64,000 nucleotides of DNA from assembly GCF_001645105.1 (NCBI RefSeq), contig NZ_LKEG01000052.1, forward strand, positions 1 through 64,000, read 5' to 3'. Both the position numbers and the translations under genes were made by a program. Numbering within the stretch: position 1 is the stretch's first letter; each line of letters starts with the position of its first letter. Shown here one piece after another: positions 33,564-41,700 of this stretch. The DNA is from Pseudomonas marginalis. Lineage in GTDB: Bacteria; Pseudomonadota; Gammaproteobacteria; Pseudomonadales; Pseudomonadaceae. The notes beneath the pieces are model-generated. The model was not told the origin of the DNA. It was given only the letters and a program-made list of their open reading frames with translations, and made no database searches.

Positions 33564-34274
33564 ATGTTTAACACCCGTTTGAAGCAGGAGCTGTCGGCTC
33601 TTCGCGAAGAATTGTCCAGCTTGGATCAGGTCAAGGAGAGCCTGGAAAGTGAAATGCTGTGCCTGACGCTGGACGCCAATGACCGGCTGTACAAAGTGGT
33701 CAAGTTCGCCACGGTGATCACCGACCAGGTCAACCAGGAACAGGCGGTCGCCGAAGCGGCGAGCATTGCCTACAGCACCTCGCAGCAAACCGACAATAGC
33801 GCCCAGCGTGGTACCACTGTGGTGACCCAGGCCGTGGATGTGATGCGCGACCTGGCCAGGCACATGCAACAGGCCGGCGACGGCATCGAGGCGCTGAACG
33901 CTCAGTCTCAAGTGATCGGCAGCATCGTCAAGACCATCAGCGGTATTGCCGAGCAGACCAACCTGCTGGCGCTCAACGCTGCCATCGAAGCGGCGCGCGC
34001 CGGTGAGCAGGGCCGTGGTTTTGCGGTGGTGGCCGATGAAGTGCGGCAGCTGGCATCGCGGACCAGCAAGGCGACCGAAGAGATCGTCGGCGTGGTACGT
34101 CAGAACCAGGACATGGCCCGTGAGGCGGTGGCCCTGATGACCGACGGCCGCCTGCAAGCCGAGCAAGGCCTGGCCCTGGCCGCCGAAGCGGGCACGGTGA
34201 TCGTGGAAATCCAGGACGGCGCCCAAAAGGTGGTCAGCGCAGTCGGGCAGTTTGCCAACCAACTGTCCACCTGA
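33564..34274 (+). CDS. Soluble chemoreceptor signalling protein, PAS domain lost
   Basis: The 236-residue protein contains the methyl-accepting signalling hairpin, with the conserved tip EQTNLLALNAAIEAARAGEQGRGFAVVADEVR near residues 131-162. It has no membrane helix. Related soluble receptors begin with the same coiled-coil segment (FNTRLKQELSALREELSSL) and then have one or two PAS domains. Here the start of a PAS domain (MLCLTLDAN) runs straight into what looks like its end (DRLYKVVKFATVITDQVN). This points to an in-frame internal deletion of the PAS core. The product could still join receptor arrays but should not sense redox or ligand by PAS. Confidence 0.82.
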   Translation: MFNTRLKQELSALREELSSLDQVKESLESEMLCLTLDANDRLYKVVKFATVITDQVNQEQAVAEAASIAYSTSQQTDNSAQRGTTVVTQAVDVMRDLARHMQQAGDGIEALNAQSQVIGSIVKTISGIAEQTNLLALNAAIEAARAGEQGRGFAVVADEVRQLASRTSKATEEIVGVVRQNQDMAREAVALMTDGRLQAEQGLALAAEAGTVIVEIQDGAQKVVSAVGQFANQLST

Positions 34275-34389
34275 CCCGTGGGGCGCTTGCTTGAGGTTGC
34301 GTAGGTTTTTTCCGCGCCGAAAGCCGCCTGCGCTGTTGTGCTCCTGATGCCCTGCGCAGCCCACACTGAGCGCATTTCCCGTCGGGATT

Positions 34390-35199
34390 TCAGCGCCCGA
34401 GCATCTTCACCCAACGCGACGGCGGCATGCCGTAGGTGCTGCGAAATTGCCGGGTCATGTGGCTTTGGTCGGTGAAGCCGGCGGTCAACGCCGCGTCCAC
34501 CAGCGATTGGCCCTGGGCGAGCAGGCTGCGCACCAGGTCCAAGCGGCGCATGGTCAGGTAGCGGTAGGGGCTGGTGCCGAACAGCAAGCGAAAATCCCGT
34601 GACAAGGCCCAGCGGTCGCGGCCGGCGTGGTCGGCCATTTCATCCAGGGTGATGCTGCGGCCCAAGGCGCTGTGGATAAATTCCCTGGCGCGTTCGGCGG
34701 CGACGTAATCGAAGGCCTTGCGGCTGACGATCCCACCCGAGACGTTGCTGAGCGCGTGGGCCAGGTCGAACAGGGCGTCCTGCTCCTGCAACGGGTCGAG
34801 AGGGTTATCCAGGTTCTGCAGCAGCACTTCGCTGGCACGAAACAGCCTGGGGTCCGTGGAGAGGCCACTGGGGATAAACGGCAACGGCTTGCCGCCGAGG
34901 ATCTGCTGGATCAGCGACGGCTCTACGTAAATCATCCGGTACTTGAAGCCCTCGTCACTGCCGGCGTGACCATCGTGGGTTTCATCGGGGTGCAGCACCA
35001 TGGTCATGCCGGGCAGGCTGTGGATCATGTCGCCGCGATAGTGAAAGCTTTGCACGCCAGTCAAGGTCCGCCCGATGGCGTAGGTGTCATGGCGATGCGG
35101 GTCGAAGGCGAAACCGGCAAAGTACGCCTCGATACGGTCCAGGCCACTGGCATGCGGGGCGCGGTGCAGCCAGTCGAGGGTGGCGGTGGGTTTGCCCAT
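34390..35199 (-). CDS. AraC-family transcriptional regulator
   Basis: The 269-residue protein has an N-terminal cupin sensing domain (FAFDPHRHDTYAIGRTLTGVQSF and LHPDETHDGHAG, residues about 30-85). It has a C-terminal AraC DNA-binding domain with two helix-turn-helix units (ITLDEMADHAGRDRWALSRDFRLLFGTSPYRYL and LVDAALTAGFTDQSHMTRQFRSTYGMPPSRW). Regulators of this subgroup often control a divergently placed LysE-type exporter. In this window that position holds only a short possible remnant. Inducer unknown. Confidence 0.92.
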   Translation of the reverse strand: MGKPTATLDWLHRAPHASGLDRIEAYFAGFAFDPHRHDTYAIGRTLTGVQSFHYRGDMIHSLPGMTMVLHPDETHDGHAGSDEGFKYRMIYVEPSLIQQILGGKPLPFIPSGLSTDPRLFRASEVLLQNLDNPLDPLQEQDALFDLAHALSNVSGGIVSRKAFDYVAAERAREFIHSALGRSITLDEMADHAGRDRWALSRDFRLLFGTSPYRYLTMRRLDLVRSLLAQGQSLVDAALTAGFTDQSHMTRQFRSTYGMPPSRWVKMLGR

Positions 35200-35340
35200 G
35201 GTGACTTGTCACAAAAAAGAGGTGGGAACACGTTAACTGAGTCTGCACCCCTTGTCTGCCGGGGTCTTGTACGATTGTGCAGGGCGGGGGCGGGGCCCAT
35301 GATCGCCGTTCCTGCCTTGTGCTGATGGAGCTGCCGCCCA

Positions 35341-35430
35341 TGGAATTCCTCAACACCGCGCAATTGGCTCGACCGCTTTGCCGGCGGTTGCTACGTGCTG
35401 TTCGGTGCACATTTGGTAGCGAATCGCTGA
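35341..35430 (+). pseudogene. Possible remnant of a LysE-family exporter C-terminus
   Basis: One frame here reads NWLDRFAGGCYVLFGAHLVANR and then a stop, which resembles the last helix of LysE/RhtB exporters (LDRLAG..FIGFGVRLAL). There is no start codon, and TGA stands at 35323 in the same frame. Upstream, between this and the AraC gene, nothing coding is visible. It lies where a divergent LysE gene would end, so it may be what is left after a deletion. The match is short and made by eye. Confidence 0.35.
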
Positions 35431-35473
35431 CGGCCCGTGGTAAGAAGCCTTACTTTCAACAGTGAGGCCGATC

Positions 35474-36568
35474 ATGAGCAAGGTGCGGGTAGGTATTATT
35501 TTTGGTGGCCGTTCGGCGGAGCATGAAGTCTCGTTGCAATCGGCGCGCAATATTGTCGATGCACTCGACCGTACGCGCTTCGAGCCGGTGCTGATCGGTA
35601 TCGACAAGGCCGGCCACTGGCACCTCAACGACACCTCGAACTTCCTGCTCAACCAGGAAAATCCGGCCCTGATTGCGCTCAACCAGTCCAATCGCGAACT
35701 GGCGGTAGTGCCCGGCAAGGCCAGCCAGCAACTGGTGGAAACCTCAGGCACGGGCCTGTTGGAACATGTCGATGTGATCTTCCCCATCGTCCACGGCACC
35801 CTCGGCGAAGACGGCTGCCTGCAAGGGCTGTTGCGCATGGCTGACCTGCCTTTCGTCGGCTCCGACGTACTTGGCTCGGCGGTGTGCATGGACAAGGACA
35901 TCAGCAAGCGCTTGCTGCGCGATGCCGGCATTACCGTCACCCCGTTTATCACGCTGACCCGCAGCAATGCCGCGCGCACGTCCTTCGATACGGCGGTGAA
36001 CACGCTCGGCCTGCCGATGTTCGTCAAACCGGCCAACCAAGGTTCGTCTGTAGGCGTGAGTAAAGTCGGCACCGAAGCCGAGTACCACGCTGCCGTTGAA
36101 CTGGCCCTGGGCTTTGATGAAAAAGTGTTGGTTGAGTCCGCCGTAAAGGGCCGTGAAATCGAATGCGCCGTGTTGGGCAATGAGCACCCCATCGCCAGCG
36201 GGTGTGGTGAGATCGTGGTGAGCAGCGGTTTCTATTCCTACGACAGCAAATATATCGACGACCAGGCCGCCCAAGTGGTGGTGCCGGCCGCTATCAGCCA
36301 TGACGCCAGCGAGCGCATTCGTGGACTGGCCATTGAGGCGTTCGAGGTGCTGGGCTGTTCCGGTTTGGCGCGGGTCGACGTGTTTCTCACCGACGACGGC
36401 AACGTGCTGATCAACGAAATCAACTCACTGCCCGGCTTCACCCGTATCAGCATGTACCCCAAACTGTGGCAGGCAGCGGGCATGAGCTACAGCGAACTGG
36501 TGAGCCGCTTGATCGAGCTGGCGCTGGAACGGCATGCGGGGCGCAAGGGGTTGAAGATCAGTCGCTGA
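35474..36568 (+). CDS. ddlA: D-alanine--D-alanine ligase
   Basis: The 364-residue ATP-grasp enzyme joins two D-alanines for peptidoglycan precursors. It begins MSKVRVGIIFGGRSAEHEVSLQSA, the typical DdlA start, and includes HGTLGEDGCLQGLLRMADLPFVG near residue 100, FVKPANQGSSVGVSKV near residue 180 for ATP binding, and the metal-binding end DVFLTDDGNVLINEINSLPGFT. The size and insert pattern fit DdlA rather than the shorter DdlB (about 310-320) found in cell-division clusters. The ATG at 35474 follows GAGG; an ATG four codons earlier is possible. The gene stands alone. Confidence 0.95.
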   Translation: MSKVRVGIIFGGRSAEHEVSLQSARNIVDALDRTRFEPVLIGIDKAGHWHLNDTSNFLLNQENPALIALNQSNRELAVVPGKASQQLVETSGTGLLEHVDVIFPIVHGTLGEDGCLQGLLRMADLPFVGSDVLGSAVCMDKDISKRLLRDAGITVTPFITLTRSNAARTSFDTAVNTLGLPMFVKPANQGSSVGVSKVGTEAEYHAAVELALGFDEKVLVESAVKGREIECAVLGNEHPIASGCGEIVVSSGFYSYDSKYIDDQAAQVVVPAAISHDASERIRGLAIEAFEVLGCSGLARVDVFLTDDGNVLINEINSLPGFTRISMYPKLWQAAGMSYSELVSRLIELALERHAGRKGLKISR

Positions 36569-36582
36569 CCCACCCCGGGCCT

Positions 36583-36718
36583 TGTAGTGAGCGGGCTTGC
36601 CCCGCGCTGGGCTGCGAAGCAGCCCTAAAACCATCCACCTCAAATTTTCCTGACCCACCTCAGCGGTCCTCCTAGGGGCTGCTTCGCGCCCCAGCGCGGG
36701 GCAAGCCCGCTCACTACA
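36583..36718. repeat. REP pair (REPIN), GTAGTGAGCGGGCTTGCCCCGC class
   Basis: GTAGTGAGCGGGCTTGCCCC at 36583-36602 continues into GCGCTGGGCTGCGAAGCAGCC. The complement of this block lies at 36677-36718, giving arms of about 40 bases with small mismatches. The core is a third REP variant in this window. It separates convergent ddlA and ggt and may end both transcripts. Confidence 0.9.
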
Positions 36719-36721
36719 TGC

Positions 36722-38551
36722 TCAGTCGCCGACTGCTTCGCCTTCACGTCTAGGGTCGGCGCCGCCGCTCAGCGACACCTTGCCTTGGGCATCCCGCGTG
36801 CGGACGATGGCCTGTATGCCACTGGTCATATCGATCTCGCTGAGCATATGGCCCTTGTCCTTGAGTGCCTGCTTCAACGCTGGGCTGAACATACCGGTTT
36901 CCAGCTCGGTCGCACCGTTGCGACTGCCGAAATTGGGCAGGCTGATCGCGGCCTGGGGGTCGAGTTTCCAGTCGAGCATTGCCACCAGGGACTTACTCAC
37001 GTACTCGATGATTTGCGAGCCGCCGGGCGAGCCTACCGTGGCCAGTAATTCGCCGCTTTTGCGGTCGAACACCAGGGTCGGTGCCATGGCCGAACGCGGG
37101 CGCTTACCGGGCTCCACACGGTTGGCAACAGGTTGGCCGTCCTCTTCGGGGATGAACGAAAAGTCAGTCATCTGGTTGTTGAGCAAAAAGCCCTGGACCA
37201 TGACGTGGGAGCCAAACGCTGCTTCCACCGTCGTGGTCATCGAGACGGCCCCGCCCTGGTCGTCCACCGCCACCACTTGCGACGTGGAGATGCGCAGCGG
37301 CGAACGGTCCGGCGCGTACGCCACCTGGATGCCTTCAGGCGTGCCCGGCTTGGCGATGCCCATGCTGCGCTCGCTGATCAAGGCGGCCCGTTTGGCCAGG
37401 TAGTCCGGGGCGACCAGGCCTGCGATGGGCACCGGGACAAAGTCCGAGTCCGCCATATAAAGCGCGCGATCAGCGAAGGCCAGGCGACCGGCTTCGGCGA
37501 GCAGGTGCACGGCTTCGGGTGTGGGTTCCAGGCCTGCGGGTGATGGGCTTTTCACGGGTTGCATCGCGGCGATGGCCAGGCTTGGATCCTGGGCTTGCAG
37601 TGCTTGCAAGGTACCCAGGATTTGCGCGATGGCGACCCCGCCCGAGGACGGTGGTGGCATGCCACAGACTTTCCATTGCTGGTAGTCAGTACACAGCGGC
37701 GTGCGTTCCTTGGCGGTGTAGCCCTTCAGATCCGCCACGGACAGGCTGCCCGCATTGCGATGACGCTGCACCTTGCTGGCGATCTCCTCAGCGATCGAAC
37801 CGTGGTACAGCGCGTCCGGTCCTTCCTTGGCGATGCGTTTGAACACCTCGGCCAACGCCGGGTTTTTCAACAGCGTACCGGTAGCTTTCGGCGTGCCGTC
37901 GGCATTCAAAAAGTACGCCGCCATTTCTGGCGATTGCGCGATGTAGCGGTCGGCCGCGATCAAACTGTGCAGGCGTGCAGAGATCGCGAAGCCGTTTTCC
38001 GACAGCCGGATTGCCGGTTCGAACAGCTTGGCCCATTGCAACTGGCCCGTCTTCTTGTGTGCCATCTCGAGTGCACGTAGTACCCCAGGCGTACCGACTG
38101 AGCGCCCGCCCACCTGTGCGTCGGGAAACGCCATCGGCTTGCCGTCGGCCTTCAGGAACAACCGCTCGGTCGCCCCGGCCGGTGCGGTTTCACGGCCGTC
38201 ATACGCATGCACGCTTTTGCCGTCCCACAGCATGATGAACGCGCCGCCGCCGATGCCGGATGATTGCGGCTCTACCAGCGTCAGCACCGCCTGCATCGCA
38301 ATCGCCGCATCAATCGCCGAACCGCCCTGGCGCAACATCTCGCGCCCTGCCTCGGCGGCCAGGGGGTTGGCCGCTGCTGCCATATGGCGCTCGGCGTGTT
38401 GGGCCGTCAGGTCGGTGCGATAGCCGGAACCCAGCTCGGGTGCCGGCGGCTGTTCGTTGACGGGGGAATGGCAGGCAGTGAGCACGAGGGCTGCGGCAAT
38501 CACTGACAGTTGACGGCGGGAAATTGAAAACACGCGCTGAACTCCGTTCAT
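36722..38551 (-). CDS. ggt: Gamma-glutamyltransferase, lipoprotein type
   Basis: The 609-residue enzyme cleaves or transfers the gamma-glutamyl group of glutathione and related compounds. The precursor cuts itself before a threonine in SMTTTVEAAFGS (near residue 440) to give large and small subunits. Other marks are SSGIGGGAFIML near residue 100, PPPSSGGVAIAQIL and GSPGGSQIIEYV. The N-terminus ends in LVLTACHS, a lipobox, so it is probably membrane-anchored facing the periplasm. The ATG at 38551 has a weak binding site; a GTG six codons later (38533) has GGAG eight bases before it and may be the real start. A 12-bp palindrome (TTTACCGGTAAA, 38586-38597) lies upstream. Confidence 0.93.
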   Translation of the reverse strand: MNGVQRVFSISRRQLSVIAAALVLTACHSPVNEQPPAPELGSGYRTDLTAQHAERHMAAAANPLAAEAGREMLRQGGSAIDAAIAMQAVLTLVEPQSSGIGGGAFIMLWDGKSVHAYDGRETAPAGATERLFLKADGKPMAFPDAQVGGRSVGTPGVLRALEMAHKKTGQLQWAKLFEPAIRLSENGFAISARLHSLIAADRYIAQSPEMAAYFLNADGTPKATGTLLKNPALAEVFKRIAKEGPDALYHGSIAEEIASKVQRHRNAGSLSVADLKGYTAKERTPLCTDYQQWKVCGMPPPSSGGVAIAQILGTLQALQAQDPSLAIAAMQPVKSPSPAGLEPTPEAVHLLAEAGRLAFADRALYMADSDFVPVPIAGLVAPDYLAKRAALISERSMGIAKPGTPEGIQVAYAPDRSPLRISTSQVVAVDDQGGAVSMTTTVEAAFGSHVMVQGFLLNNQMTDFSFIPEEDGQPVANRVEPGKRPRSAMAPTLVFDRKSGELLATVGSPGGSQIIEYVSKSLVAMLDWKLDPQAAISLPNFGSRNGATELETGMFSPALKQALKDKGHMLSEIDMTSGIQAIVRTRDAQGKVSLSGGADPRREGEAVGD

Positions 38552-38697
38552 TTTGAGAATGATCTGTTGTCCTTGGGGACTGCGTTTTACCGGTAAATCG
38601 TGCCGTGCGGGTTGGCTCCGTGTGGCGGGAAATCACCCGCGTACAGGTGAACGGTCTGTTCGAGTGCATGAAGCTGCCGTCGTGATTAGTCACACGT

Positions 38698-38725
38698 GGA
38701 ACCAAACAAAGCCGGGGCCCACTAG
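38698..38725 (+). promoter_or_regulatory. hrp box before the AvrE-type effector
   Basis: GGAACC at 38698-38703 and CCAC at 38719-38722 are separated by 15 bases, matching the HrpL-dependent promoter consensus GGAACC-N15/16-CCACNNA except for the last base (G instead of A). The effector ATG follows 37 bases later. This places the gene in the HrpL regulon. Confidence 0.85.
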
Positions 38726-38759
38726 ACAGCTGTGATTGATTTCGTTCGGGAGCACTACC

Positions 38760-41700
38760 ATGCACATAGAACTCGACCCTCTTAAGAAATTACAGCACGA
38801 CCTTAGCAAGTTTTTGCCGAGGTGGAGCCAGGAGTCCCACCCGCGCAGCCCCCCGCCATTGTTGCCGAACATGTCGCTGAACCACTATCGAACGCTGCAA
38901 CCGACCTCGATGCAGTTCGATGTCGGTCTCAAAGACGGGAAGGTACAGGCTGATACGACCCTGGCAGGGCGTGATATCGCCCATCACCTCAACCAACCGA
39001 ATAAACAGTATGTGACCGACGGTCCTTCTGCCGCTGGCAGCCAGACCTTGCGGATGAAGGATGAGCGCCAGTATCTGTTCCATATTCAGTCCACGCCGGC
39101 GGTTGCTGCGGTGTTCAAAAGCAGTCTTCCTGATGCTTCCGGCGGTGCCGTCGATAGCCCCGGTCGTGCTCATATCGGGAGTGTCAGCGCTGTTCAAACG
39201 ACTGTAGAGGGCCAGCAGTTCCGTCTGGAGGGCAGGCGACTGTTTCGCTTTGAACCCCTCACGTTGTCCTGGACGCCCGACACGGATGCCCGTGCATTCA
39301 GCCGTATTGGCCTGACGAAAGAAGGGCAGTTGCTGAAGACCCCCGAGGGGTTTGCAGACAGCAGCGCGCAAGGGCGCATGACGGCGCTGCTGAGTCAGTC
39401 CCCGCAGGGTTCGTGCGTGCATCTTCAGGGCGTTGGCGAGCAGGTCCTGCACCCCGTCGATGAGACAGGATTGCCTGTGCAGCTCACGCGTATTGGGGTG
39501 TCGGGAAGCACGTTGTACGGCGCTACCTCGGACGGTGAATGCGTCTTTGCAGACCTGCGCACGGCGCAGGGTCACGCGCTGCCGATGGTCCCGCAACCGG
39601 TCGACTCGCTGGAGCGGGCGTTGAAGGGGGCCGTCAGTGTGGAAGGGTTCTTTCATGATGACGCGGGGCAACTCAATGCCCAGGTTCGCGACGCACGCCA
39701 GCAATTGCACAGCGTCCCCTTGAGTGATGGCAACGCACTCAGCCCGCAATGGAACCTCAGCGATGTGTTGGTCAAGGGGATCGAAAAAGGTCTGCCGCTG
39801 CCCAGCCTGCAGGCGCTGGCGGCGGCGGTTGATCTCGGGCAACGGGGCAAGGTTGCGCTGGATGCCGGCAGTCTGCTGACGTGGGATGACGCGGCCCAAC
39901 GCTGGGAAAACGCGGCCCAACCGGATCTCGAGCATCTGGAGCGGGGGCTGGATGGTCGCGCCTATGTACTGCAAGACGGGCAGTTGAAAGCGGTGGCCAT
40001 CAGTAAAGTGCGCGACCCGTTGATTGAAGGGGCCAGCCATGATCTGGCGGCTCTTCCTGCGCCGCGCCCGCACGTCTCCCTGGACGAGGTACTCGCGGGG
40101 GATAGCCACCGGCGCGTGACGGGATTCGCCGTGGCGGATGGCCGTAATTTTGTCACCGTGGACCAGGATAACCAGCTTCAGGTCCATCAAGACGGGGTCT
40201 CCAGGCCGTTGCCCCTGTCCCCGCCGATTGACATAAAGACACTGGCGTTGGATCACGAGGGCAATCTTTATGCGCACACCCGGGGTGGCGAGTTGTTCAA
40301 GGCGTATCATCAAGCCTGGCAAGGCAATACCGCGATTGCGCAAAGTTGGCGCAAGGTTGAACTCCCGGATCGACAACCTTTGGAGTCGCTGCGGATGGGC
40401 GCCGATAAGCACTTGGTGGGTGGGTGGAATAAGCAGTTCCACCGACTGGATACGGCCACCGCCAGTGCGATGGAGTGGGGCCCGGTGTTATCGACCACCC
40501 CGGCACCGTCACTGGCCGATAAGTTGGCGGGCATGCCGGTGCGTGCACCGTTTTCCGGCGGTGCGCTGACGGTAAGCAGCAACGTCATGGGGCAAACGCG
40601 GGAGGGCATGCCGCTCAAGCGCGATTTTTTCCAAGGGGTCAAGGCGCACTTCCACCCTTTGCAATCGCTCAGCCAAATGGGTAGGGATATACAGCAACAC
40701 TTCAAAGGCCGGCGAGGGCTGGAGCCGGTCTATGCGGACGGTAAACGCTTGCACGACCAGCTGCAGCCCCTGGCCCAGAGCAAGCCGGTGCCAACGGATC
40801 TGGAAGCGCGGCTCACGGCTCTGAGCGGGCCGGGGCCGCGGCAGGCACTGGCCGGGCAGATCCGCGACGCACTGACTACGGTCGAACACAGCAGCCAGTC
40901 CAGCGCACGCCGCTTGGGGGATACACACGGGGTCGCGTTTGACCCTCGGCCCACATTGAGCAGGGCGACGATTAACCCTGGTTCAACGCTGCATCAGCTG
41001 TATGAGGCGTTCAAGCGGGTCTCTCCGTCGGCGGAAAAGTCGACCGCTGTGATGTTGGCCAACTTTGAGGGACAGAACCTTGCGCTTCCCGCTTGGCAGC
41101 CAGGACGCAAGCGCGACCTGGACCATCCCTCGGCACTTATCGAGGGCGACCTGATTCATCATGCGAACACGCTCAAGCAATTGGCGGACCTGGCTCAAGC
41201 GCTTGACGGTACGTCAGGTCATAGCCCAACTGCCCTGGCGCGTATTGAAACGTCGCTGAACGACATCATGCAGGCGTTTAAAGACAGCCCTGTACACACA
41301 ATGGCCAGTCAGGGTATCGCCAGTTACGGTCAAGCGGAGTCGCTGTACGGCAACTTCAAATTGTTGGCCAAGGACCTTGGAACACCAGGATCGGCTCTTC
41401 ACTGGCATCTCTCGGGCCTGTTGGGGACGCCCTCCGATGCGTCCATCAAGGAGGCAATGACCCAGCAGGTACAGCAACTGGGCAGTGGCCAGGCACTTGC
41501 GCCTAGCCGCACCCAAGGTAAAAGCCTGGGGTTGATGGTGACGGGGATAAAGCCGGTGGCATCCGTGGAGTTTTTTTTGGGAGCCTCCAAGGCTCACACC
41601 CACGGCGTGAGTATCAGCCGTACCGACAAAGGTGCTCGGGTTGAGATCAGTGCGGACGATATGCGGCGACTGGCCGGTTCGGTGGGCTGGGGGCAGACGC

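Noticed and set aside
34671..34679. Perfect DnaA box sequence
   Set aside because: It lies inside the AraC-family coding sequence and is single; chance occurrence is likely.
35277..35465. 62-codon plus-strand frame upstream of ddlA
   Set aside because: No binding site and no family resemblance; a different frame of the same stretch looks like a LysE remnant.
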